From CBDBND01 sp965207985 (GTDB lineage Bacteria > Pseudomonadota > Alphaproteobacteria > Rhodospirillales > Rhodospirillaceae), in NCBI GenBank assembly GCA_965207985.1, contig CBDBND010000035.1:434001-498000 (forward strand): 64,000 nucleotides of DNA, in the 5' to 3' direction. The position numbers and the translations under genes were made by a program. Each line of letters opens with the position of its first letter. The stretch's first letter is position 1. The notes below the pieces were generated by a model. The model saw nothing but the letters and a program-made list of their open reading frames with translations. It had not been told where the DNA came from and ran no database searches. This document shows, piece by piece, positions 24,690 through 32,773 of the stretch.

Positions 24690-26051
24690 ATGGCCGGCCC
24701 GCCGACCTACGAGATCGACCGCACTCAGCAGCGCCTGGGACCCATCTGGCTGCAGCCGGGCATTGCGCCGGTCAATGTGATCTCCCTGTTCTTCTGCGCC
24801 ATGACGGTGATCATCTTCGTCACCGCTTCCGGTGTGATCGCGCCTTACCTGCTCAACGAACACCTGGGTATGCCGACGTCTGAACAAGGGGATTTCACCG
24901 GCAATCTCATCGTCTTCATCGAAATCATTGCCCTTTGTCTCGTCGTGCCGTTTGGCTTGCTGGCTGACAAGGTCGGGCGCCGGCCGTTGTTCATCGGCGC
25001 CCTGACCATCATTGCTATTGGTTGCATCCTTTGGCCTTTGGCGCGTACGGTGGAGCCCTACATCGCGGTCCGCGTCCTCATGGGCATCGGCTTTGCCATG
25101 GGCACTATGATTCTCGGCACGGTGATCGCCGATTACCCGCAGAACGCATCACGGGGCAAGATGATCAGCATCAATGGGGTCATCACCGGCTTAGGTGTGT
25201 CTTTGATTGGTGCTTTCCTGTTTGCGCAATTGCCGAACATTTACCAGGGCATGGGCAACGACCCCATTACCGCCGGCCGGTATTCCCTCTGGACCATGGC
25301 AGCCTTCGCCGCCCTTGGCGCTTTTGTCACTTTTCTCGGTGTTAAGGACGGTCGTCCTGAGGAGCAAAAGAAAGAGCGCAAGACCTTAAAAGATATTTTT
25401 CACGATGGCTTTGGGGCTACGCGCAGGAACCCGAGATTGAGCATTGCCGGGCTCGCCTATTTCGTTTCCCGCGGCGATTTGCTGGTGATGACCACATTCT
25501 TTTCTCTCTGGATTGTCGCCGTCGGCGTCGAGGCCGGCATGGAAACCGGTCCGGCCCAGGGTTTTGCGGGGCGCATGTTCGGCACCTCCCAACTGGCTTT
25601 GCTGGTGTTCTTCCCGGTCATGGGACTTTTGGTGGATAAGTTCGACCGGGTCACCACTCTGGCGGTGTCCCTGTTCATTGCCGCGGTGGGTTATTTCGCC
25701 TTGTTCATTGTCGGTAATCCTTATGAGTCCCCGTTCATGATCCTGGTGGCGATCATGGCCGGCGTCGGCGAAGCGGCAGTGATTGTCTCCGGCCCGGCCC
25801 TGGTGGGGCAGGAAGCGCCTGGTAAAACGCGCGGCTCTGTCTTTGGCCTCATGGCCGCGTGCGGCATTTTCGGCGTGCTGGTCCATGCCAAGGTCTGCGG
25901 CGTGCTGTTCGATTCCGTCTCTTACCAGATGCCGTTTCTGTACATGGCGGTGATGAACGCCATCGTCGGCGTTGTTGCCGTCGGTGTGCGCATTAAGACC
26001 GGCACCGCGGCCGACGTGGCGGCGCGCATGCAGGCGTCTGCTGCGGAATAA
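24690..26051 (+). CDS. MFS transporter
   Basis: This 453-residue major facilitator protein has about twelve hydrophobic helices. The conserved loop between helices 2 and 3 is GLLADKVGRRPLFIGALTII, and the second half has the counterpart GLLVDKFDRVTTLAVSLFI. ATG 24690 is favoured since a TTGGGGGA purine run (24677-24684) lies before it, while the longer extension contains the upstream non-coding strand. The substrate cannot be deduced. It stands alone after the terminator at 24566 and converges on the exported-protein genes at 26-28 kb. Confidence 0.88.
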   Translation: MAGPPTYEIDRTQQRLGPIWLQPGIAPVNVISLFFCAMTVIIFVTASGVIAPYLLNEHLGMPTSEQGDFTGNLIVFIEIIALCLVVPFGLLADKVGRRPLFIGALTIIAIGCILWPLARTVEPYIAVRVLMGIGFAMGTMILGTVIADYPQNASRGKMISINGVITGLGVSLIGAFLFAQLPNIYQGMGNDPITAGRYSLWTMAAFAALGAFVTFLGVKDGRPEEQKKERKTLKDIFHDGFGATRRNPRLSIAGLAYFVSRGDLLVMTTFFSLWIVAVGVEAGMETGPAQGFAGRMFGTSQLALLVFFPVMGLLVDKFDRVTTLAVSLFIAAVGYFALFIVGNPYESPFMILVAIMAGVGEAAVIVSGPALVGQEAPGKTRGSVFGLMAACGIFGVLVHAKVCGVLFDSVSYQMPFLYMAVMNAIVGVVAVGVRIKTGTAADVAARMQASAAE

Positions 26052-26058
26052 ACAAACC

Positions 26059-26736
26059 CTAAGGTAGGTTCACCGGTGTAAACGTCATCAGCCGGTAATG
26101 GGCGGCGTTGTTGCGCAGGGGCTTAATGTCGTTCTGAAACTGATCGGACGTGTGCATTTTGTGAAACGCCTCGGCGCACGGCCACGTGGACAGCGTCGCC
26201 GTGGTGTTGTCCGGCCAGGTGCCTTCCAGCAAAGGAACGGGCGTGCGTCCGAAAACGCGGACAAAGCCATGCCGTGGGGCGATGCGGGAACCGCTCAACG
26301 CCTCAATATAGATGGCGTATTGGTCCGCGTCCTTGACCGTGTTGACGCCGAGCAGGTAGATGGGGCCGGTGCAGTTTTCGGGGACCTGGTCCGCATCTGA
26401 CTCGCGCGGCTCTGCGCCGATAAAAACACCGGCGACCACATCATCACCTGTTTTGTAACTAGGAAGGTCATCGCCTTCGCATGGCAGAGGCGCGATGGCG
26501 TAATGGGACCATTCGTAGGGTTCCCCTTCATAAGTCCGCAACGGCGTACCGTTGAGAAGAAGGGACTCCGCACCGGTGATGCCACCGGCCGCATTGCTCA
26601 TGTGCAAGAGAAAGCGGGGGTTGGCACAGTCTTCCGAACTGTCCAGCATTTGCGCTTGCGGTGCGGCACTGCAGAACAAGCCAATGCTAAGCACAGCGAC
26701 CAATACTTTGTAATCTTGCATAGCCAGTACTCTCAT
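26059..26736 (-). CDS. secreted protein with DUF1330-like C-terminal domain
   Basis: This 225-residue protein has a signal peptide (YKVLVAVLSIGLFCSAAPQA). The first half is unassigned and has four cysteines. The second half resembles DUF1330, a ferredoxin-like ABM-fold domain: DQYAIYIEALSGSRIAPRHG, VFGRTPVPLLEGTWPDNTTA and LSTWPCAEAFHKMHTSDQFQ, then IKPLRNNAAHYRLMTF. Its ATG overlaps the stop of the DUF1838 gene (ATGA, 26733-26736), so it is the third gene of an operon with that gene and a small membrane protein. No enzyme activity is known. Confidence 0.65.
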   Translation of the reverse strand: MRVLAMQDYKVLVAVLSIGLFCSAAPQAQMLDSSEDCANPRFLLHMSNAAGGITGAESLLLNGTPLRTYEGEPYEWSHYAIAPLPCEGDDLPSYKTGDDVVAGVFIGAEPRESDADQVPENCTGPIYLLGVNTVKDADQYAIYIEALSGSRIAPRHGFVRVFGRTPVPLLEGTWPDNTTATLSTWPCAEAFHKMHTSDQFQNDIKPLRNNAAHYRLMTFTPVNLP

Positions 26737-27563
26737 TCGTCTGTCATCAACCGGTCGTAAAATTTAGGCGCGTGCCGGGCGACGTCAGATAATAGATGCG
26801 CAGGAATCTCATCGCGACTGGCATGTTTGCTGGCGGCAAAGCGCCAAATCATATGACCGGGCTGATCTTCCGGCATGTCCAACCACGGCATGAAGGGTGT
26901 TTCCGAGACCTCGAACCGCGTCGCCTCAACGCTGGGCCGGGCGCGGTCGTTCAGTTGGGCAAGGGAGGTTGAGTAGTAACGAATGCTGTTTTCCGTCGCC
27001 AATCTTGGCATCCATGGAGCTTGATACGTGCTCATGGCCTCATAGGTCAGCACCACATCGTCGCCATCGATTTTCCACTCGTAGACGATGGGTTTGTCAG
27101 ACAGGTGTTCTGGAGCGCCACCCGCTGCCGTGCGCCGCACGCCATAGACGCTGAACTCCATTTGGTTCATGGCCTCGTCTGATTGCATGATCGGTACGCT
27201 GATGACTTTTCCCGTAATGGGATTGGTCATGGTGTCGATGACCGCGCCGTCGTCGCTGTAGTGAAGCTGGGCGAACTGCGCTTCCTGCAAAAATGTGCCG
27301 TTGGGTTGCGGCTTGAAACGCATCCATTGCACCCCAACAGCCCGGAATAAAGGCTCGGCAATTCGCTCCGGCACAGCGGCATAAATGCGCCCGACACCGT
27401 ACCAATAGAAAGTGGTGCCGTCATTGGCACTGTAGATGCGCACCAGCGCGTCCAAATTGTCGACCGGATCCTCGAAGTTCATGCTCCGGGGTGTTTGAGC
27501 GGAGATAGACGACGCTGTCAGTGCTGTTGCCGACAGGCCAACTAAGGTTTCCCGCCGGTTCAT
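26733..27563 (-). CDS. exported DUF1838-family protein
   Basis: This 276-residue protein starts MNRRETLVGLSATALTASSI, a Tat-like signal (RR followed by a hydrophobic run and SAQ cleavage site). The body matches DUF1838: FEDPVDNLDALVRIYSANDG, FYWYGVGRIYAAVPERIAEP, NPITGKVISVPIM and MPRLATENSIRYYSTSLAQL, with many tryptophans and tyrosines. The family function is unknown; members often neighbour SDR, VOC and flavoprotein genes, as here. ATG 27563 overlaps the preceding stop by four bases; longer starts are shadows of the membrane-protein gene. Confidence 0.78.
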   Translation of the reverse strand: MNRRETLVGLSATALTASSISAQTPRSMNFEDPVDNLDALVRIYSANDGTTFYWYGVGRIYAAVPERIAEPLFRAVGVQWMRFKPQPNGTFLQEAQFAQLHYSDDGAVIDTMTNPITGKVISVPIMQSDEAMNQMEFSVYGVRRTAAGGAPEHLSDKPIVYEWKIDGDDVVLTYEAMSTYQAPWMPRLATENSIRYYSTSLAQLNDRARPSVEATRFEVSETPFMPWLDMPEDQPGHMIWRFAASKHASRDEIPAHLLSDVARHAPKFYDRLMTDE

Positions 27564-27937
27564 TCTTTTTGCAGCACCGCGCCGATGGCGACGGCGAAGA
27601 TGGGCATGGTCAGGTAGCGCAGGCCGATCTCGGAAAAATAGGCGGATGCGGCCATGTCGTTCATGGGCACTAAGGTGGCGAAATCCAAGGCCCAGTTCAT
27701 CACCAGCCACAATAGGCCAACGTAGACGCCTTCCCGGAGGTGATTCTGCTCAACTTTCCTGAAATAACGCACCAACAAATAGGCGCCGATCAGCGCGCCG
27801 ACAATGATCATGATGGTCTTGAACAGAAAAATGTCGATGGCCAGTTCACCGTCGCGGGAATAGAAGGCAAAGGCTGCGACAAAGGGAATGAGCCAGACCA
27901 GAAAGCCGTACAGGACTGCGTGTTTGATGGAATGCAT
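27560..27937 (-). CDS. small four-helix membrane protein
   Basis: This 125-residue protein has four hydrophobic helices (about residues 7-27, 36-58, 70-86 and 105-121) and few charged residues apart from the RYFRKVEQNHLRE loop. No family was recognised with certainty. Its stop overlaps the start of the DUF1838 gene, so the two and the DUF1330-like gene form an operon. Confidence 0.65.
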   Translation of the reverse strand: MHSIKHAVLYGFLVWLIPFVAAFAFYSRDGELAIDIFLFKTIMIIVGALIGAYLLVRYFRKVEQNHLREGVYVGLLWLVMNWALDFATLVPMNDMAASAYFSEIGLRYLTMPIFAVAIGAVLQKE

Positions 27938-27950
27938 GCGTTCAATCCCT

Positions 27951-30836
27951 TCAATTCAAGGCGTTTTCATCCACCACAACCACGCCTGCGTCATCGTCGT
28001 CAGATGGCGCTACCGAATAGGCTGCCATCTGGGAGCTTGAAGACGATCCGCTCGCCGGAATATCGACCAAATCCGTCGAGGTTACCGGGTCGATCACGTC
28101 GCTGTTGAAGTTGTAGAACACAGGGTCGGGATCCGTGGCCGTGATACGCAAGAACAGCACCTGATCGCTGCTCACATTGAACAAAGCATTAAACGGGGTC
28201 GACGTCGTCACGGTCTGAGAAGTCAGGACGTTGTCTTCAATATCGACGATCTCGACCAGCATTGAACTGCCAATGGTGCTGGTGCCGGTGTTGATGCCGA
28301 TGGAAATGTTAACGGCCTGATCGGCATCGGAGTCGATGCGGTAGTAGTCCACTGTGTCGGTGGTGCCATCCGCCCGAACATTGCCGATGAATTCGCTGAA
28401 CAGAAGTGAATCGTCCGGGTCGCCGATGTTGCGAACATTAGTTGCACTAATTTCGTACGGGTTGTCGGCGGCTTGATCCCGGTTGGGTGATGGCTGGCCT
28501 GTCGGCGGAATCTGTATGGTTAAAGTGGCGGTATCCGAGTTGCCATCTGGGTCTTCAACGGTGTAGTTAGCGGTGATCTCCGTCCCCGTAAATCCTCCCG
28601 ACGTGTTGAACGTGATGCTATCAGAGTTCACCGTTGCGGTGACTTCGCCGGTGCCGTTGTGGCTGATGTCTGTAATGGAGGTGATTTCCAAGTCCTGGCC
28701 ATCCTGATCGAGGTCATTGGTGAGCAGGTCGATTGCAGGAATCGCTATACTGAGGAATCGGGTATCAAAAACGAGGGTATCGTCCATGGCGTCTGGGGCG
28801 ACGCTGTCGGCGGGATCCTCATCGGCGCGCACGGTGAGGTTGACCGTACCCGTATCCGTACCTCCATTGCCGTCGGACAGGGTATATGTAAATGATGCAG
28901 GGCCACTGTAATTGGCATCGGGGAACGTTAGGTTGATTGAGAATCCGTCAATCTCCGGTGTGACGTTACCGTCGCCCTGAACGCTGGTGATGGTTAGTGT
29001 GTCGAGATCAACATCCCCATCATTTATGGTCAGATCGAAGAATGACAAGGTGGAATTCAAGCCGCCGTATGTCTCTCCCGTACCGTTGTTGTTGAGAATG
29101 ATGAGGCTATCGTTCTCGGCAACGGGTGCTTGATTGGAAAATGGCCCATTGTTTGCGAGGTCTGCGTACGTGCGGGGTGCGAGATAGCCGCCGTCGTACC
29201 CCTCTTCGCCATTGACCCGAAAATCCATGGTGTAAGGCGTTTCACCAGACGCCGGGAACACCGGCAGGGAAAGCGTAATCCGATAGGACATCCCGCTGAC
29301 CACGTCGAATGAGACGGACTCATCCTCCGTGCCGCTGTTGCTGGAGGACGTGATTGTGGTGGCAACCCCCGCCGCATCGACTTCCGCAACCGTGATGTCC
29401 ACGTTTTCTCTCAAACCAGAGAGTGTGATGTCTACAGAAGCATCTTCGTCGGGGACATAGGTAAAGACGCTGGAGTCAACACCGAAGGCACTGGCTTCAT
29501 GATCCAGACCAACCCATTGGGAAAACTGCACGGACCCCGGCAGCTGAACGGATGGAAACAAGGTCGCATCGGCGACCACCGCCGGTTCCAATTCTTCCGT
29601 GCCACCGTCGTCGTCGCCTGTGTCGTCACCCTGGTCGCCGACATCGCCGTCGTAGCCATCCACGCCGTTCAAGGTCATGGAAACCTGATAGGGGGAGTTC
29701 GACGACGTGTTTGGGGTTACGCCGAGAACGTATTGCGTGCCTTCTTCCACATCGAACGTGAATTGTTCGTCGGCCGTCCCGGAGGTGCGGGACGACGCGA
29801 GTCTGACACCAGCCGCATTGTATAAATGCAAATCCACATCGGCGGTCAGCCCCGTGAGGGTGACGACCAGCGGGCCGCTTTCTGACGCGGTGATCTGAAA
29901 GTAATCGTCTGGGTCACTTGAACCGCCGACGCTTTGGGAAAAATTCACCGGGGCTTGAATGGCATGGGGTGCGCTAAAGGCGTCGCCCCCTTCCTCCACG
30001 AGCGGTCCCGTGCCCGTGTCAGGTGTTCCACCACCACTATCCGGGTCGACCCCTTCGACACCATCCAAAGCAATGCTAACGCGGTAGTCGGAGTTGGCCG
30101 ACGAATTTGGGGTGACACCGAGAATGTAGGTGGTGCCGGAAACGATATCGAAGCTGAAACTTTCGTCCACCGTTCCAGAGGTGCGCGACGAAGCGATACG
30201 CACGCCCGCTTCGTTGTAGAGATGTAAGTCAACATCAGCGCTAAGCCCGGTTAGACTGACGTCGATGGTGCCGTCATCTTCGGCGGTGAAGGAAAAGTAA
30301 TCGTCGGGGTCGCTGCTTCCGCCGACGGATTGGTCGAAGATGACCGGTAAGGTGAGCGCCGTTGGACTGGCAAAAGCGTCACCGCCGTCGGCAACCGTCA
30401 CCGGTGTCTGCGTTCCGCCGCCGCTTCCTCCGTCATCCCCCGAACCGCTGCCGTCGCTTCCATCTGAACCGTCCAGCAATATATTGACGGTGTAGCTGGA
30501 GTTGGCCGACGTGTTTGGAGTTACACCCAAAATGTATGTGGTGCCGGAGACAATATCGAAGCTGAAACTTTCATCCGTCGTGCCACCTGTGCGCGATGAC
30601 GCAATGCGCACACCTGCTTCGTTGTAGAGGTGCAGGTCAACGTCTGCGGTCAGTCCGGTCAGGGAGACATCGATAGTGCCGTCGGCGTCTGCCGTGAAAG
30701 AGAAGTAATCGTCACCGTCGGCACTGCCACCGACGGACTGTTCGAACATGATGGGAAGGGTGATGGCGACGGGATTACTGAACGTATTTCCGCCGTCCGC
30801 GACGTTGGTCAACATGCGTACAAGCCCCTGAGTCAA
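27951..30836 (-). CDS. 961-residue PPC-repeat and cadherin-like surface protein
   Basis: Three near-identical PPC-type (pre-peptidase C-terminal) domains occupy about residues 11-123, 148-260 and 280-393, each with FxQSVGGSxDxDDYF, DVDLHLYNxAGVRxASSRT and YxLGVTPN. A diverged fourth copy covers about 415-550, then two cadherin-like/VCBS units (about 565-790, SFTYTLSDGNGGTDTGTVNL) and a last PPC-like domain (about 800-930). Linkers are Gly/Asp/Ser-rich. No signal peptide is visible at the N-terminus and the C-terminus ends VVVVDENALN, so type I secretion is possible. No protease or other catalytic domain is present. Probably an extracellular adhesin or matrix protein. Confidence 0.75.
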   Translation of the reverse strand: MTQGLVRMLTNVADGGNTFSNPVAITLPIMFEQSVGGSADGDDYFSFTADADGTIDVSLTGLTADVDLHLYNEAGVRIASSRTGGTTDESFSFDIVSGTTYILGVTPNTSANSSYTVNILLDGSDGSDGSGSGDDGGSGGGTQTPVTVADGGDAFASPTALTLPVIFDQSVGGSSDPDDYFSFTAEDDGTIDVSLTGLSADVDLHLYNEAGVRIASSRTSGTVDESFSFDIVSGTTYILGVTPNSSANSDYRVSIALDGVEGVDPDSGGGTPDTGTGPLVEEGGDAFSAPHAIQAPVNFSQSVGGSSDPDDYFQITASESGPLVVTLTGLTADVDLHLYNAAGVRLASSRTSGTADEQFTFDVEEGTQYVLGVTPNTSSNSPYQVSMTLNGVDGYDGDVGDQGDDTGDDDGGTEELEPAVVADATLFPSVQLPGSVQFSQWVGLDHEASAFGVDSSVFTYVPDEDASVDITLSGLRENVDITVAEVDAAGVATTITSSSNSGTEDESVSFDVVSGMSYRITLSLPVFPASGETPYTMDFRVNGEEGYDGGYLAPRTYADLANNGPFSNQAPVAENDSLIILNNNGTGETYGGLNSTLSFFDLTINDGDVDLDTLTITSVQGDGNVTPEIDGFSINLTFPDANYSGPASFTYTLSDGNGGTDTGTVNLTVRADEDPADSVAPDAMDDTLVFDTRFLSIAIPAIDLLTNDLDQDGQDLEITSITDISHNGTGEVTATVNSDSITFNTSGGFTGTEITANYTVEDPDGNSDTATLTIQIPPTGQPSPNRDQAADNPYEISATNVRNIGDPDDSLLFSEFIGNVRADGTTDTVDYYRIDSDADQAVNISIGINTGTSTIGSSMLVEIVDIEDNVLTSQTVTTSTPFNALFNVSSDQVLFLRITATDPDPVFYNFNSDVIDPVTSTDLVDIPASGSSSSSQMAAYSVAPSDDDDAGVVVVDENALN
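29657..30806 (-). repeat. three tandem PPC-coding units, about 400 bp each
   Basis: The segments 30806-30467, 30395-30056 and about 29999-29657 encode closely similar 113-residue domains joined by variable Gly/Asp linkers. Similarity at DNA level is visible in the stretches encoding DVDLHLYN and SFSFDIVSGTTYILGVTPN, so the units are recent duplications and likely to vary in number between strains. Confidence 0.75.
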
Positions 30837-30959
30837 AGATTGAATGAGTTCTTTTTATTGATCGTTAGAGTAGCAACAGGGTGATGGACTCGCCAAGCTA
30901 CGATGAAGACAGAAGTGTCGGAACATGGCAGAGTTAAACTTGGTTAAAGGATCAGCGCC
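30837..30959. other. divergent promoter region
   Basis: This 123 bp AT-richer gap lies between the PPC-repeat gene and the VOC gene and must contain both promoters. No specific site was identified. Confidence 0.35.
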
Positions 30960-31949
30960 ATGACTCCATGTCTAATTACACGCCGCACCTTCATTGCAGG
31001 CTCGGCCGCTGGCTTACTGCCGTTCACCGCCCAGGCGCAAAGCATGCCGCCGCTGTTGGGCCGTATCAAAGCCGCTACCGTCACCTGCACGGATGTCTCT
31101 GACGTTACCACGTACTACAAAGACCTGCTCGACTACCAAGTGGTGGAAGAGGGCCGGGTGCCTGCGGCCTTGGCCGTGTCCTGGGGCACACCCATGAGTG
31201 CCGGGCGACGGTATGCGGTGTTGCAGCCGGCCACGGGGGCGGAGGTCTTTGTGCGCTTGGTCGAGACCGACGGCATTGGTGGGTTCCGCGGGCTGACCAC
31301 CACCGGATGGAGTTCATTGCAGTATGTGGTCGAACATCCCGATAATCATCTCCAGGTCTTCAAGGACTCGCCTTTGGAGGTGCTCGGTGAGCCGAACCAG
31401 CTGGCTGCCTTTTCGCGTATCCGCGCCATGCAGATCAGCGGCCCGGCAGAGGAGTTCTGGCACCTGACTTCGGAGACGGAGGATTGGGATACGTCGATCC
31501 TGGCTGCCCCCGGCGGCCCCATCGGGCCCATCTTTCTCGTTATTCTCGCGGTGCCGGACGTGCCCGCCGTCACCGATTGGTATAAGGCGGTCTTCGGCAT
31601 GGCGTCTCAGCCGATCCGCCGCCAGCGGCTAAGCATGGTCAACATGGCCCAGGACCTAGATCCGGCGACGGAACACGAAGCCACCTTCCTGACCCTGGCC
31701 CAGCATGGGGATTTCCTCGAGCTCTGGGGCATGGACGCCGACAAGGCCATGGACCGGCCGCGCAATGGAGGACAGTTGCCGCCCGGTGTGGCTGTAGCGT
31801 CATTCACGGTCCCCGACTTGGAGGCGCTCGATCTGAATTACATCATGCCGCCCGCGGTGTACGACGGCGTTGTCAAAGGCGGCCGCCGCTCCGCCGTGTT
31901 TAAAGGACCGGTGGGTGAACTGGTGGAGCTGGTCGAAGAGCCGCGCTAA
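30960..31949 (+). CDS. exported VOC (glyoxalase/dioxygenase-fold) protein
   Basis: This 329-residue protein starts with a Tat-like signal (RRTFIAGSAAGLLPFTAQAQ) and contains two VOC-fold halves: one from about residue 42 (IKAATVTCTDVSDVTTYYKD) and one from about 195 (IFLVILAVPDVPAVTDWYKA). VOC proteins include glyoxalases, extradiol dioxygenases and isomerases and usually bind a metal, but the metal ligands cannot be assigned here. An exported VOC protein is unusual. It converges on the signal-peptide SDR and may belong to the same exported enzyme group. Confidence 0.75.
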   Translation: MTPCLITRRTFIAGSAAGLLPFTAQAQSMPPLLGRIKAATVTCTDVSDVTTYYKDLLDYQVVEEGRVPAALAVSWGTPMSAGRRYAVLQPATGAEVFVRLVETDGIGGFRGLTTTGWSSLQYVVEHPDNHLQVFKDSPLEVLGEPNQLAAFSRIRAMQISGPAEEFWHLTSETEDWDTSILAAPGGPIGPIFLVILAVPDVPAVTDWYKAVFGMASQPIRRQRLSMVNMAQDLDPATEHEATFLTLAQHGDFLELWGMDADKAMDRPRNGGQLPPGVAVASFTVPDLEALDLNYIMPPAVYDGVVKGGRRSAVFKGPVGELVELVEEPR

Positions 31950-31962
31950 TCCGTCCCGCCGT

Positions 31963-32727
31963 CTACCAGGGCAGTTCCGATCCGTCGAAGTGATAGAACT
32001 TGGCAGAGTCCTCTAAGGTGGCGTTGTCGGTCACGGCGACCATTTCATCCACGGCGAGTTCCGTTGTGCGCAGCGGCATGCGCCCGCGGGCGCGGGCCAT
32101 CATGTCCGTGTCCACCGGGCCGGGGTTGACTAGCACGACGGTGATGCCCTGGTCTTTAAGGGATAGCGCGATGTTGCGCATGACCATGTTCACCGCCGCC
32201 TTGCTGGCCCGGTAGAAAGGCTGGCGGTTGGCATTGACCCCGCCGATGGAGCCTTCAGACGACGTCACCACCACTACTTTCTTCTCTTCGCTCGCCGCAA
32301 CGTGTGCGGTGAAGACTTCGGTGATCTTAAGCGGACCGCGCACGTTGGTGTTCATCACCGCTTCAAAGGTGGCGTAGTCGATGGAACCGAAGCGTTGACG
32401 GTCAGGCCGTCCGGTGATGCCGGCGTTGTTGACCAGAACGTCGATGGCTGTGCCGTCGTACTTGGCCGCCAGTCCTTCGATCTCGGCGAAGTCGTTCACG
32501 TCCAGCTCTTCCACCATGATGCTGCCGTTGGCCGCGGCCATGGCGTTGAGATCATCGGCGCCGGAAGGATTACGCGCGGTGGCGATGACGTCATAGCCCG
32601 CATCGGCGTAATGGCGGACGAACTCCAAACCGATCCCACGATTGGCGCCGGTGATGAGCACCGTCTTGGCGAAAGCGGGCGCAGTGAGGAGGACGATAGA
32701 AAGAGAAAGGAGAATGAAACGTGTCAT
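31963..32727 (-). CDS. short-chain dehydrogenase/reductase with a signal peptide
   Basis: This 254-residue SDR has the cofactor motif TGANRGIGLEF, the NNAG motif, a serine in VVVTSSEGSIGG and the catalytic YRASK. It is preceded by a classical signal peptide (FILLSLSIVLLTAPAFA), with the SDR core starting right after the cleavage site. SDRs are normally cytosolic NAD(P)H enzymes, so a periplasmic one lacks an obvious cofactor supply, unless it is folded and exported with cofactor or the peptide acts as a membrane anchor. It follows the flavoprotein gene 47 bases downstream on the same strand. Confidence 0.85.
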   Translation of the reverse strand: MTRFILLSLSIVLLTAPAFAKTVLITGANRGIGLEFVRHYADAGYDVIATARNPSGADDLNAMAAANGSIMVEELDVNDFAEIEGLAAKYDGTAIDVLVNNAGITGRPDRQRFGSIDYATFEAVMNTNVRGPLKITEVFTAHVAASEEKKVVVVTSSEGSIGGVNANRQPFYRASKAAVNMVMRNIALSLKDQGITVVLVNPGPVDTDMMARARGRMPLRTTELAVDEMVAVTDNATLEDSAKFYHFDGSELPW

Positions 32728-32773
32728 GGCGGTCCCTGTTTGCGTCGAATGTTGTTTGTTGATGTGAGGCGCG

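Noticed and set aside
29657..30806. CRISPR-like or satellite repeat
   Set aside because: The period is about 400 bp and the units encode protein domains in one frame; no short repeats with unique spacers are present.
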